This document shows, in pieces, positions 34,844 to 44,554 of a stretch of 64,000 nt of DNA. Position numbers and translations under genes: made by a program. Source of the stretch: Roseococcus suduntuyensis (lineage in GTDB: Bacteria > Pseudomonadota > Alphaproteobacteria > Acetobacterales > Acetobacteraceae). The notes beneath the pieces are model-generated. The model did no database searches. It had not been told where the DNA came from and saw nothing but the letters and a program-made list of their open reading frames with translations. The stretch is from positions 63,829 to 127,828 of the forward strand of contig NZ_JACIDJ010000007.1 of NCBI RefSeq assembly GCF_014196305.1. Direction: 5' to 3'. Each line of letters begins with the position of its first letter. The stretch's first letter is position 1.

Positions 34844-36247
34844 TCAGTACCGGTAGGCTTCGGCCTTGAACGGACCCGCGGTCGGCACGCCGATGTAGTC
34901 TGCCTGGTCGGGGCGCAGCTTGGTCAGCTTGGCGCCCACCTTCTCCAGGTGGAGCATCGCCACCTTCTCGTCGAGGTGCTTGGGCAGCACGTAGACCTTC
35001 TTCTCATAGGCGTCCGGCTTCGTCCAAAGCTCGATCTGCGCGAGCGTCTGGTTGGTGAAGCTGGCCGACATCACGAAGGAGGGGTGGCCCGTGGCATTGC
35101 CCAGGTTCACCAGGCGGCCCTCGGAGAGCAGGATGATGCGCTTGCCGTCGGGGAACTCGATCTCGTCCACCTGCGGCTTCACATTGTCCCACTTGTAGTT
35201 CTTCAGCGCCGCGACCTGGATCTCGCTGTCGAAGTGGCCGATGTTGCAGACGATGGCGCGGTGCTTCATCGCGCGCATGTGGTCGGCGGTGATGACGTCC
35301 ACATTGCCCGTGGCGGTGACGAAGATGTCGGCCTTGGGCGCGGCGTCCTCCATGGTGACGACCTCATAGCCCTCCATCGCGGCCTGCAGGGCGCAGATGG
35401 GGTCCACTTCCGTGACCTGCACGCGGCAGCCGGCGTTGCGGAGGCTGGCGGCGGAACCCTTGCCCACATCGCCATAGCCGCAGACCACGGCCACCTTGCC
35501 GGCCATCATCACGTCGGTGCCGCGGCGGATCGCGTCCACCAGGCTCTCACGGCAGCCATAGAGGTTGTCGAACTTCGACTTGGTGACGCTGTCGTTCACG
35601 TTGATGGCGGGGAAGAGCAGCTTGCCCTCCTTCGCCATGTTGTAGAGGCGGTGCACGCCCGTCGTCGTCTCCTCGGAGACGCCGCGGATGGCCTTGGCCA
35701 GCTTGGCGAACCAGCCGGGCTTCTCGCTCAGGCACTTCTTGATCAGCGCGAAGAAGACGGTCTCTTCCTCGTTGGTGGCCTTGTCGAGGAAGGCCACGTC
35801 GCCCTGCTCGGCGCGCAGGCCGTAATGGACCAGCAGCGTCATGTCGCCGCCATCGTCCAGCAGCATGTTGGGCTCGCCGCCATCACCCCATTCGAGGGTC
35901 TTGCGGACGTAGTCCCAGTATTCCTCCAGCGTCTCGCCCTTCTTGGCGAAGACCGGCACGCCCGCGGCCGCGATGGCGGCGGCGGCATGGTCCTGCGTGG
36001 AGAAGATGTTGCAGGAGGACCAGCGCACATCGGCGCCGAGCGCGGTCAGCGTCTCGATCAGCACGGCGGTCTGGATGGTCATGTGCAGGCAGCCGGCCAC
36101 GCGGGCGCCCTTGAGCGGCTGGGCCTTGCCGTATTCGGCGCGCGTCGCCATCAGGCCGGGCATCTCGTCCTCGGCCATGTTGATCTCCTTGCGGCCCCAA
36201 TCGGCCAAAGAGAGATCCTTCACGATGTATTCAGCGGCGACGGGCAT
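34844..36247 (-). CDS. ahcY: Adenosylhomocysteinase
   Basis: 467 residues, including the bacterial insertion. Signatures: [32 protein letters not shown] (NAD-binding glycine loop) and the C-terminal [21 protein letters not shown] ... [21 protein letters not shown] type ending. It hydrolyses S-adenosylhomocysteine to adenosine and homocysteine in the cytoplasm, closing the methyl cycle served by metZ nearby. A palindrome 75-92 bp upstream of the start may be the site of an ArsR-type SAH-responsive regulator. Confidence 0.97.
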   Translation of the reverse strand: MPVAAEYIVKDLSLADWGRKEINMAEDEMPGLMATRAEYGKAQPLKGARVAGCLHMTIQTAVLIETLTALGADVRWSSCNIFSTQDHAAAAIAAAGVPVFAKKGETLEEYWDYVRKTLEWGDGGEPNMLLDDGGDMTLLVHYGLRAEQGDVAFLDKATNEEETVFFALIKKCLSEKPGWFAKLAKAIRGVSEETTTGVHRLYNMAKEGKLLFPAINVNDSVTKSKFDNLYGCRESLVDAIRRGTDVMMAGKVAVVCGYGDVGKGSAASLRNAGCRVQVTEVDPICALQAAMEGYEVVTMEDAAPKADIFVTATGNVDVITADHMRAMKHRAIVCNIGHFDSEIQVAALKNYKWDNVKPQVDEIEFPDGKRIILLSEGRLVNLGNATGHPSFVMSASFTNQTLAQIELWTKPDAYEKKVYVLPKHLDEKVAMLHLEKVGAKLTKLRPDQADYIGVPTAGPFKAEAYRY

Positions 36248-36321
36248 TCAGCGGCATCCTCAGCAGGGGCGATGTTCGGTGCGGCAGGGCCTAGCACGCC
36301 CCGACGCCGACTGCAAAGAGG

Positions 36322-36339
36322 CATAAACATGTCTTTATG
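36322..36339. promoter_or_regulatory. Candidate operator upstream of ahcY
   Basis: CATAAACATGTCTTTATG has perfect CATAAA/TTTATG arms. On the minus strand it overlaps a possible promoter (AAGACA, 17 bp, TTTATG). ArsR-family SAH-responsive regulators (SahR/SamR type) are described as binding AT-rich palindromes with AAAGA/TCTTT cores at methyl-cycle genes; assignment here is tentative and from memory. Confidence 0.45.
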
Positions 36340-36348
36340 TGCGTTGTC

Positions 36349-37718
<1,370 letters not shown>

Positions 37719-37719
<1 letters not shown>

Positions 37720-38048
37720 CAGGGCCGCAGCAGGCGCAGCGCCTCGATCGCCGCCTTGGCCTCCAGCATCAGGCGCGGCATGACCACGTGCGGCGGCTCG
37801 TGATGCGCGGGGTTCATGGCCATCCGTGCCTCCCGCTCCAGCCGGCTGGCGCCCACGGCCGAGGCCGCGCCCGCGATGCTGTGCGCCGCGCGGTGATAGC
37901 CCTCGGCATTGCCGGCACGCCCGGCCGCCAGCAATTCCTGGGCGAGCCGGCCGATATCGGCCTCGAAGGTGGTGATGATGGAACGCAGGACGGAGGGCGG
38001 AAGCTCCTCCGCCAGCTGTCGCGCCACCTCGGTGTTGATCGTGTCCAT
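37719..38048 (-). CDS. HPt phosphotransfer protein (LuxU-like)
   Basis: 109 residues from ATG 38048. A four-helix HPt domain with the phosphorylatable His in YHRAAHSIAGAASAVGA. It is coupled to the response regulator (ATGA). Stand-alone HPt plus sigma-54 response regulator is the LuxU-LuxO arrangement; a hybrid kinase elsewhere should feed it. Confidence 0.88.
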
Positions 38049-38118
38049 CCCGGCGAAGGTTAGGCACCTTGCGCGAAGCCACGTCAATCGGGGTTGCACC
38101 TGATGCAAACACCGCCGC

Positions 38119-38147
38119 TTGACGGCGGGGCGGCGCGCGGACTAACC
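38119..38147 (+). promoter_or_regulatory. Candidate metZ promoter
   Basis: TTGACG (38119-38124), 17 bp, CTAACC (38142-38147). The predicted transcription start near 38154 falls 3 nt before helix P1 of the riboswitch, which supports both calls. Confidence 0.55.
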
Positions 38148-38156
38148 CTGGTCCGC

Positions 38157-38255
38157 CCTCGCGATTTGTCCGGCCAGCTTGCGGCGAGGTCCCAACCGGG
38201 TCGTGCCCCGCCGCCTGGCGGAAGGGTGCGGAAAACAAGCGCGCTAAACGGCCCA
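38157..38255 (+). ncRNA. SAM-II riboswitch with an expanded loop
   Basis: Helix P1 is CCTCGC (38157-38162) with GCGAGG (38184-38189). Its loop carries GATTTG and CCGGCCAGCTTGC, matching the SAM-II consensus. The 3' core AAACAAG ... GCTAAA (38243-38248) is followed by CGGCC, which can pair with the loop GGCC as the pseudoknot. About 40 nt of extra, hairpin-forming sequence is inserted between P1 and the 3' core. SAM-II elements bind S-adenosylmethionine and repress metA/metZ in alphaproteobacteria. The start codon is 75 nt downstream. Confidence 0.85.
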
Positions 38256-38330
38256 GGGGCGCCCTTCGCGGGCAGTCCCTCCACCCGGACCAGGGTGCCG
38301 GACGCCTGTCAGGCTTTCGAGGTGCTCACC

Positions 38331-39542
38331 ATGACCGATTCCCGCAAGCTCCGCCCCGCCACGCAGCTCGTTCGCGGCGGCCTCAACCGCTCCAACCATG
38401 GCGAGACGGCGGAGGCGCTCTTCCTCACCTCCGGCTTCGTCTATGACAGCGCCGAGCAGGCCGAGGCCACCTTCAAGAACGAGATCCAGCACTACCAGTA
38501 CAGCCGCTTCGGCAACCCGACGCTGACCATGCTGGAAGATCGGCTGGCCGCGCTGGAAGGTGCGGAGGCCTGCCGCCTGATGGCGACCGGCATGGCCGCC
38601 GTGCATTCCGCCCTGCTCTCCCACCTCAAGACCGGCGACCGGCTGGTGGCCAGCCGCGCCCTCTTCGGCTCCTGCCACTGGATCGTGTCCACGCTGCTGC
38701 CGCGCTATGGCATCGAGAGCGTCTTCGTGGATGGCGGCGACCTGGACCAGTGGCGCGCGGCCCTTTCCATCCCCACGACCATGGTGCTCCTGGAAAGCCC
38801 GTCCAACCCCATGCTGGACCTGGTGGATGTCGAGGCCGTCTGCGAACTGGCGCACCAGGCCGGCGCGCTGGTGGTGGTGGACAACGTCTTCGCCACACCG
38901 CTGCTGCAACGCCCCCTGGAACAGGGCGCGGATGTCGTCGTCTATTCCTGCACCAAGCACATGGACGGCCAGGGCCGGGTGCTGGGCGGCGCCGTGCTCG
39001 GCCGGCAGAAATGGGTGGACGAGGTGCTGCAGCCCTTCATCCGCAACACCGGCCCCGGCATGTCGCCCTTCAATGCCTGGGTGATCCTGAAGGGGGTCGA
39101 GACGCTGAAGCTGCGCGTGGACCAGATGTGCCGCAACGCCGCCGCCGTCGCCGACTTCCTGGCCGAGCGCGCCGAGATCGCCCGCGTCTTCTACCCCTTC
39201 CGCCCCGACCACCCGCAGCACGCGCTGGCGGTGCGGCAGATGACGGCGGGCGGCACGCTGGTGACGTTCAACATCAAGGGTGGGAAAGCGGAATGCTTTC
39301 GCTTCATGAACGCGCTGAAGCTGGTGGACATCTCCAACAACCTGGGTGACAGCAAGTCCCTCGCCACCCACCCCGCCACCACCACCCACATGCGCGTGGG
39401 CGAGGAGGAGCGCGCCAGGCTCGGCATCAGCGACGGCACGGTGCGGCTTTCGGTCGGGCTGGAGGATGTGGGGGACCTGATCGAGGACCTGGCCCAGGCG
39501 CTGGATACCCTGGCCACGCCCGCCGCGCGCGCCGCGGAGTAG
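38331..39542 (+). CDS. metZ: O-succinylhomoserine sulfhydrylase
   Basis: 403 residues from ATG 38331 (GAGGT upstream); a longer frame is rejected since it reads through the riboswitch. A PLP-dependent Cys/Met metabolism enzyme with YSRFGNPTLTMLE, MATGMAAVHSAL and the PLP lysine in VVYSCTKHMDGQGR. It makes homocysteine from O-succinylhomoserine and sulfide. The SAM-II riboswitch upstream identifies it as a methionine gene. Its TAG stop belongs to a family-A repeat. Confidence 0.94.
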   Translation: MTDSRKLRPATQLVRGGLNRSNHGETAEALFLTSGFVYDSAEQAEATFKNEIQHYQYSRFGNPTLTMLEDRLAALEGAEACRLMATGMAAVHSALLSHLKTGDRLVASRALFGSCHWIVSTLLPRYGIESVFVDGGDLDQWRAALSIPTTMVLLESPSNPMLDLVDVEAVCELAHQAGALVVVDNVFATPLLQRPLEQGADVVVYSCTKHMDGQGRVLGGAVLGRQKWVDEVLQPFIRNTGPGMSPFNAWVILKGVETLKLRVDQMCRNAAAVADFLAERAEIARVFYPFRPDHPQHALAVRQMTAGGTLVTFNIKGGKAECFRFMNALKLVDISNNLGDSKSLATHPATTTHMRVGEEERARLGISDGTVRLSVGLEDVGDLIEDLAQALDTLATPAARAAE

Positions 39543-39588
39543 CGTCCGATCGGCTTCGGTGGACTCACCGAAGGCGTGAATCGGCCGC
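39540..39588. repeat. Stem-loop repeat family A, single copy
   Basis: GCGTCCGATC, inner stem GGCTTCGGTG / CACCGAAGGC (one mismatch), then GTGAATCGGCCGC. The outer arms are CCGAT/ATCGG here and CTGAT/ATCAG at other loci, a compensatory change. It begins at the metZ TAG. Confidence 0.82.
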
Positions 39589-39637
39589 GCGGCGGAATAG
39601 TGGCGTCACGGGCGCATGCCGTGCTGGAATGCACGGC

Positions 39638-40249
39638 ATGACCCTCGAAACCTGGCTCGCCTTCCTCCTCGCCTCGGCCGCGATGCTCGCCATCCCGGGC
39701 CCCACCATCATGCTGGTGGTGGGCCAGGCGCTGGGGCAGGGGCGCGGGCGGGCGCTGCCGCTGGTGGCGGGGGTGGCGCTGGGCGACCTTACGGCCATCA
39801 CCCTCTCGCTGGCCGGGCTGGGCGCGCTGCTGGCGGCGTCCAGCCTGGGCTTCACGGTGCTCAAGTGGGTGGGCGCGGCCTATCTGCTCTGGCTGGGGCT
39901 GCGCATGTGGCGGGCGCCGGTGGCCGAGGGCACGCCCCCCGCCCTGCCCGCCCGCCGCGCCTTCCGCGACGCCTATGTGGTGACCGCGCTGAACCCCAAG
40001 GGCATCGCCTTCTTCGTGGCCTTCGTGCCGCAGTTCATCACCCCCGCCGCGCCCTTCCTGCCGCAGGCGGCGCTGCTGGTCATCAGCTTCGTCACTCTCG
40101 CCGCCGCCAATGCCCTGCTCTACGCGCTGCTGGCGGGGCGGCTTTCCGGCGCCGTGGCGCGGCCCGCGGTGCGCCGCGCCTTCAACCGGCTGGGCGGGGC
40201 CATGCTGATGGGGGCCGGGGCCGCCACCGCCGCGATGCGGCGCGCATGA
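39638..40249 (+). CDS. LysE family translocator
   Basis: 203 residues from ATG 39638; ATG 39629 is possible. Six hydrophobic segments and the RhtB/LysE signature MLAIPGPTIMLVVGQALGQGR (about 19-39, cited by position) are present, with ALNPKGIAFFVAF in the middle. It exports amino acids or similar metabolites across the inner membrane. It overlaps apaG by ATGA. Confidence 0.93.
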   Translation: MTLETWLAFLLASAAMLAIPGPTIMLVVGQALGQGRGRALPLVAGVALGDLTAITLSLAGLGALLAASSLGFTVLKWVGAAYLLWLGLRMWRAPVAEGTPPALPARRAFRDAYVVTALNPKGIAFFVAFVPQFITPAAPFLPQAALLVISFVTLAAANALLYALLAGRLSGAVARPAVRRAFNRLGGAMLMGAGAATAAMRRA

Positions 40250-40647
40250 CTCCCTTCACCGCCACCACACGCGGCGTGCGCGTCTCGGTGCGGTCCTTCT
40301 ACCTGGAGGACCAGTCCGACCCCGCCGAGGCGCGCTTCGTCTGGGCCTACAAGATCGAGATCGCCAATGAGGGCCCGCTGCCGGTGCAGCTGCTCAAGCG
40401 CACCTGGCTCATCACCGACGCCCAGGGCCGCACCATGCGCGTGCATGGCGAGGGGGTGGTGGGCGAACAGCCCGTCCTCGATCCCGGCGAGGCCTTCGAA
40501 TACACCTCCGGCACGCCGCTGCCGACGCCGTCCGGCTTCATGCGCGGCACCTTCCACATGGTGGTGGTCGAGACGGGCGAGGAATTCGACGCGACGGTGC
40601 CGGCGTTCTCCCTGGACAGCCCGCACCAGGCGGGCGGGGTGCATTAA
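40246..40647 (+). CDS. apaG: ApaG domain protein
   Basis: 133 residues, an ApaG fibronectin-III-like fold. VSVRSFYLEDQSDPAEARFVWAYKIEIAN and the glycine-rich GEGVVGEQPVLDPGE and YTSGTPLPTPSG blocks are the family signatures. Linked to Co/Mg resistance in enterobacteria; the molecular role is not settled. It is coupled to lysE. Confidence 0.95.
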   Translation: MTPFTATTRGVRVSVRSFYLEDQSDPAEARFVWAYKIEIANEGPLPVQLLKRTWLITDAQGRTMRVHGEGVVGEQPVLDPGEAFEYTSGTPLPTPSGFMRGTFHMVVVETGEEFDATVPAFSLDSPHQAGGVH

Positions 40648-40667
40648 GGGACCCGGGCTGCGCGCCC

Positions 40668-40860
40668 GATTCACGCCCCGGCGTGCCGCCGGGACGATCG
40701 GGCGCGGCTCGGGCGGCCGATTCACGCCCCGGCGTGCCGCCGGGACGATCGGACGCGGCTCGGGCGGCCGCTTCACGCCCCGGCGTGCCGCCGGGACGAT
40801 CGGACGCGGCTCGGGCGGCCGATTCACGCCCCGGCGTGCCGCCGGGACGATCGGACGCTA
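40668..40860. repeat. Stem-loop repeat family A, four tandem copies
   Basis: Four copies with a 51-bp period (starts 40668, 40719, 40770, 40821). The outer flanks are those of the family, but the inner stem is CCCGGCG/CGCCGGG, unrelated in sequence to the TTTGG or TTCGG stems elsewhere, so the hairpin is conserved and the stem sequence is not. Copies are nearly identical, which implies recent amplification. On the minus strand the last copy supplies the TAG of the GST gene. Copy number may vary among strains. Confidence 0.9.
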
Positions 40861-41499
40861 AACGACGGTTTCCGTGATGGACTGCGGCACCGGCCGCGTG
40901 GCGGCGAAGCTGGGCCGCGCCTCCAGCCGCGCGTGCAGCGCCGCCAGCGCCGGGTGTTCGGCCGCCCAGTCGAATTCCGGGAAGCGCACCGCCAGGTAGC
41001 CCAGCGCCGTGCCCGCCGCGATGTCCGCCAGGCCGAAGCGGTCGCCCACCAGGAAGCCCTCACCGGCCAGGGCGGCCAGCGCCCGCACGCCGCCCTCCAC
41101 CTTGCGGCGCTGCCGGGCCATCCAGGCCTCGCTCGGCGCCTCGCGGCGACGCTCGAAGAAGAGCAGCACCACGGCGTCGCACACCCCGTCCGCGATCACC
41201 TCGATTTGCCGCGCGGCCAGCACCCCGTCCGGGTCGTCGGGCAGCAGGCGAGGGGTGGGGTGCTTCACCTCCAGCCATTCCAGGATGAAGCGGCTTTCAT
41301 AGATGCCGGTGCCATCGGGCATCACCAGCACGGGCAGCTTCTCCAGCGGGTTGTAGGCGGGGGTGGCGGTGTCGGCGTGCCAGGGCACCTCGGTCTGGAG
41401 GTCGAAGGGGATGCCCTTCTCCAGCAGCGCGATCCGCACCTTGCGGGCATAGGGCGACGGCGTCGCGCTGATCAGCCGGTACACGACGCCCCCCGTCAC
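40858..41499 (-). CDS. Glutathione S-transferase family protein
   Basis: 213 residues. The N-terminal thioredoxin-like domain has SATPSPYARKVRIALLEKG (Ser in the catalytic position), the cis-Pro KLPVLVMPDG and the glutathione gamma-Glu motif YESRFILEWL. The C-terminal helical domain begins near residue 90 and carries FLVGDRFGLADIAAG. It conjugates or reduces with glutathione; the substrate is unknown. Confidence 0.93.
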   Translation of the reverse strand: MTGGVVYRLISATPSPYARKVRIALLEKGIPFDLQTEVPWHADTATPAYNPLEKLPVLVMPDGTGIYESRFILEWLEVKHPTPRLLPDDPDGVLAARQIEVIADGVCDAVVLLFFERRREAPSEAWMARQRRKVEGGVRALAALAGEGFLVGDRFGLADIAAGTALGYLAVRFPEFDWAAEHPALAALHARLEARPSFAATRPVPQSITETVV

Positions 41500-41513
41500 C
41501 CCCCTTGGCCCTC

Positions 41514-42497
41514 TCAGCGCAGGAAGGCGTTGGTGGCGCGCACCACCTCGGCCCAGGCTTCGCGGTCGCGCCGCTGCAACTCGCCCAGCTCCTCGGGGGT
41601 CGAGGGGGCGGGCACGGCGCCCTGCAGCCGCAGCACCTCGATGAAGCTCGGCTGACGCATGGCCTCATGCACCGCCTGGTTCAACCGGCGGATGATGGGC
41701 GCGGGCGTGCGGGCGGGGGCGTAGATGGCCTTCCACAGCCCGGCATCGAGCGTACCGCCCAGTTCCAGGATGGTGGGCGCGTCGGGGTAGAGCGGCACGC
41801 GCTCGCGCGCCGCCACGGCCACCACCCGCACGCGGCCATCGCGCCAGACGCCCTCGGCGCCGCCCGCCGGCAGCGACATGCAGTCCACCTGCCCGCCCAC
41901 GATGGCATTCATCCCCGGCGCCTGGCCGGTGAAGGGGACGTGCAGCATCTCCACGCCCTGCTGGCGCAGCACGCGCTCCATCGCCAAATGCGAGGTGGAG
42001 GCCACCCCCCAGCTCGCGAAGGTGATCTGCCCCGGCTCGGCGCGGGCGGCGGCGATCAGCGCCTGGAAGTCACGGATATTGGGCTTGGAGGGGCCGGTGA
42101 TGAAGGCGAAGGGCACGTTCGCCACGAAGCTGATCGGCGCGAAGTCGCGGTCGGGATCATAGGGCAGGTTGGGCATGGCGGTGGCCAGGATGGCCTGGGT
42201 GTCCACGATGCCCATCCACAGCGTGTGGCCATCGGGCTGCGCCCGCGCCGCCATGGTGGCGCCCAGGCTGCCGCCCGCGCCCACGCGGTTCTCCACCACC
42301 ACGTTCTGACCGAGGATGGGCCCCAGCACCTGGGCCATGGCGCGGCTGACCACGTCGTTCAGCCCCCCGGGCGGAAAGCCCGAGATGATGCGGACCACGC
42401 GATCGGGAAAGGCAAGGGCGGGAGAGGCCAGCGCGGTGGCGCCGGCGGCGCCCAAAAGGAGGCGGCGGGGCAGAAGGCGGTGGGAAAGCAGCGTCAT
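41514..42497 (-). CDS. Bug/TctC-family solute-binding protein
   Basis: 327 residues with an N-terminal signal peptide (RRLLLGAAGATALASPALA). The mature part has the Bug hallmark IISGFPPGGLNDVVSRAMA, then VVVENRVGAGGSLGATMAA and GHTLWMG. Bug proteins bind carboxylates in the periplasm. No TctAB membrane genes are adjacent, which is usual for this greatly expanded family. Confidence 0.93.
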   Translation of the reverse strand: MTLLSHRLLPRRLLLGAAGATALASPALAFPDRVVRIISGFPPGGLNDVVSRAMAQVLGPILGQNVVVENRVGAGGSLGATMAARAQPDGHTLWMGIVDTQAILATAMPNLPYDPDRDFAPISFVANVPFAFITGPSKPNIRDFQALIAAARAEPGQITFASWGVASTSHLAMERVLRQQGVEMLHVPFTGQAPGMNAIVGGQVDCMSLPAGGAEGVWRDGRVRVVAVAARERVPLYPDAPTILELGGTLDAGLWKAIYAPARTPAPIIRRLNQAVHEAMRQPSFIEVLRLQGAVPAPSTPEELGELQRRDREAWAEVVRATNAFLR

Positions 42498-42569
42498 GGA
42501 CGGTTCCTGGATCTATGGTTGCCGTTGGCGCCTTCCCTGGCGTTTACAATGGCATGGCGGGGCCGCAGG

Positions 42570-42938
42570 TCAACGCCCCGCCTCGGCCGGCACATGCACC
42601 TCGTCGCCCTGCATCGTCACCGGCACCGCTTCCAGCACATCGCCCAGGCAAGGCCCCGAGACGCAGACGCCATCCTCCACCCGGAAGCGCGCGCCATGCG
42701 CCGCGCAGACGATGAGCTCGCGCTTGCGGTCCAGGAAGCGGTCCGGCACCGGTTCCAGCGGCACGCCGATATGCGGGCAGGAATTCACATAGACATGCAC
42801 CGTCTCGCCGCGGCGCACGGCGAAGAGGCCCGTGAACCCGCCCGGGGGCGCGGAAAAGCCCCGCGCCTCGCCATCCGGAATGTCGGAGAGGCGGCAGAGC
42901 AGCCGCGTGGCGCCGCTCAAATCCCCGCCATCCCGCAC
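42570..42938 (-). CDS. Rieske [2Fe-2S] domain protein
   Basis: 122 residues from GTG 42938; TTG 42950 is an alternative with a longer overlap. The cluster ligands are in CPHIG (Cys, His) and CAAHGARF (Cys, His). A small ferredoxin-like Rieske protein, possibly feeding an oxygenase. It overlaps the end of the EVE-domain gene upstream by about 22 bp. Confidence 0.85.
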   Translation of the reverse strand: MRDGGDLSGATRLLCRLSDIPDGEARGFSAPPGGFTGLFAVRRGETVHVYVNSCPHIGVPLEPVPDRFLDRKRELIVCAAHGARFRVEDGVCVSGPCLGDVLEAVPVTMQGDEVHVPAEAGR

Positions 42939-43327
42939 AGCACCCTCCAATGTTCCGGCGAGATGGGCATGACCGACAGGCGCGACTGCCGCACCAGGGC
43001 GATGCCCTCCAGCTTGGGTTCGGCCTTGATCTCGGCGAGCGTCACGGGGCGCTTCACGGGCTTCACCGCCTTCACATCCACGCAGACCCAGCGCCCCGTC
43101 TCGTCCGAGGGGTCGGGGTAGGCGGCGCGGACCACCTCCACCACCCCCACGATCTCCTTGCCGATGTTGGAGTGGTAGAAGAAGGCGAGGTCACCCAGCG
43201 CCATGCTCTTCAGGAAGTTGGCGGCCTGGGCGTTGCGGACGCCCGTCCAGGGTTCCACGCCGTTCCGCACCTGGTCCTCCCAGGAAAAGACATCGGGTTC
43301 GGATTTGACCAGGAAGTGCTGCGGCAT
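42917..43327 (-). CDS. EVE domain protein
   Basis: 136 residues from ATG 43327; the frame to 43825 is rejected because it runs through the tandem repeat and ccmC. FLVKSEPDVFSWEDQ, WTGVRNAQAANFLKSMALGD, FYHSN and KPVTLAEIKA-type segments match the EVE/thymocyte nuclear protein 1 family, a PUA-like fold that binds modified bases. Alphaproteobacteria usually keep one copy of this gene. Confidence 0.92.
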   Translation of the reverse strand: MPQHFLVKSEPDVFSWEDQVRNGVEPWTGVRNAQAANFLKSMALGDLAFFYHSNIGKEIVGVVEVVRAAYPDPSDETGRWVCVDVKAVKPVKRPVTLAEIKAEPKLEGIALVRQSRLSVMPISPEHWRVLCGMAGI

Positions 43328-43378
43328 GCCGGGCCCTGTGGTTGATGGGGGGCGAATTGCTCGCATATCCCGGCCGCC

Positions 43379-43503
43379 CTGGCCATCGCCCCCTGGCCAT
43401 CGCCCCCTGGCCTGCCCCCCCTGGCCTGCCCCCCCTGGCCTGCCCCCCCTGGCCTGCCCCCCCTGGCCTGCCCCCCCTGGCCTGCCCCCCTGGCCTGCAC
43501 CTG
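43379..43503. repeat. 14-bp tandem repeat (minisatellite)
   Basis: Nine units begin with CTGGCC at 43379, 43393, 43407, 43421, 43435, 43449, 43463, 43477 and 43490, so the period is 14 except for one 13-bp unit. The first two units read CTGGCCATCGCCCC, the others CTGGCCTGCCCCCC. It lies in the 259-bp spacer between the divergent EVE and ccmC genes, where the shared promoters must be. It is not a multiple of three and non-coding. Confidence 0.95.
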
Positions 43504-43586
43504 GGGCCACACCCATCGGACGTTCCGCCTGCGTGGCCCTTTCATGGTGGGGCAAACGCTTTAAGTGAAGGGCCATAAAGCCTAGT

Positions 43587-44408
43587 GTGGCCACTGTGGA
43601 AAACGCCCCGACCCAAGACGCACCCCGCCAGACGGGGGCAACGACATCGCTGCACCGCTTCGCCAACCCGGGCCGTTTCCTGCGGCTGACGGACAATTGG
43701 CTGCCCTGGCTGGCCGGCGCGGCGCTGCTGGTGCTCGGCTCGGGGGTGGCCTGGGCACTGGTCTTCGCCCCGCCGGACTGGCAGCAGGGCGAGACGGTGC
43801 GGATCATGTTCGTGCATGTGCCCATGGCCTGGCTGGCGATGGGGGGCTATCTCGGCCTCGCCATCCTCTCCGTGATGTCGCTGATCTGGCGGCACCCGCT
43901 GGCGGATCTGTCCGCGCGCGAATTGGCCCCGGTGGGCGCGGCGGTGACGGCGCTCTGCCTCATCACCGGCAGCCTCTGGGGGCGGCCCATGTGGGGCACC
44001 TACTGGGTGTGGGATGCGCGGCTGACCAGCGTTCTGGTGCTGTTCTTCCTGTGGCTGGGGCATGTGGCGCTGGTGCGCGCCTTCGACGACCCGGAGCGCG
44101 GCGCGCGCATGGGCGCCATCCTGGCGCTGGTCGGCGTGGTGAACCTGCCCATCGTGAAGTTCTCGGTGGATTGGTGGAACACGCTGCACCAGCCGGCCTC
44201 CGTCACGCGGCTCGATACGCCGGCCATGCATGTGGACATCCTCTACCCGCTGCTGTGGTGCACGCTGGGCTTCTCGCTCGCCTTCGCGGCCGTGGTGCTG
44301 GCGGCCACCCGCGCGGCCGTGATGGAACGCCGCGTGCGCGCCCTGCAGATGGCCGCCGCCCGCCGCGCCGATGCCACGCCCGCCACCCTGCGCGGGGCCG
44401 AGGCATGA
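43587..44408 (+). CDS. ccmC: Heme exporter protein CcmC
   Basis: 273 residues from GTG 43587; a later start is possible since the first 30 residues are unusual for CcmC. Six membrane segments, the WGTYWVWDARLTS tryptophan-rich heme-handling motif and periplasmic His residues in FVHVPMAWLA and WWNTLHQPAS. It delivers heme to CcmE. First gene of ccmCDEFGHI; ccmAB are not in the window. Confidence 0.95.
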   Translation: MATVENAPTQDAPRQTGATTSLHRFANPGRFLRLTDNWLPWLAGAALLVLGSGVAWALVFAPPDWQQGETVRIMFVHVPMAWLAMGGYLGLAILSVMSLIWRHPLADLSARELAPVGAAVTALCLITGSLWGRPMWGTYWVWDARLTSVLVLFFLWLGHVALVRAFDDPERGARMGAILALVGVVNLPIVKFSVDWWNTLHQPASVTRLDTPAMHVDILYPLLWCTLGFSLAFAAVVLAATRAAVMERRVRALQMAAARRADATPATLRGAEA

Positions 44409-44554
44409 ACACGGCCCATTGGTGGTTCATCGGCCTGAGCTGGGCCCTGACCCTCATCGTCTTCGGCGCGCTGTCGGTGGCGGCGCTCTTGCGTCACCGC
44501 AATGCGAAGCGGCAACTCGCCCGGCTAGAAACCCGGGCCAGGGGAAAATCATGA
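44405..44554 (+). CDS. ccmD: Heme exporter protein CcmD
   Basis: 49 residues, one membrane helix (about 7-29) followed by a basic tail, the standard CcmD form. It aids release of holo-CcmE from CcmABC. Overlaps ccmC (ATGA) and ccmE (ATGA). Confidence 0.9.
   Translation: MNTAHWWFIGLSWALTLIVFGALSVAALLRHRNAKRQLARLETRARGKS

Noticed and set aside
36248-36348. SAH or SAM/SAH riboswitch upstream of ahcY
   Set aside because: No conserved SAH core or pseudoknot pairing could be found; the palindrome looks like a protein site.
38049-38118. Sigma-54 promoter between HPt and metZ
   Set aside because: GGCAC...TTGC boxes near 38073 have the wrong spacing (GG to GC too short) for -24/-12 elements.
40668-40860. 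CRISPR array or coding tandem repeat
   Set aside because: Copies are contiguous with constant linkers and have hairpin symmetry shared with dispersed copies. Frames across it are incidental.
43379-43503. CRISPR array
   Set aside because: Units are 14 bp, directly adjacent and without spacers; it is a simple tandem repeat.
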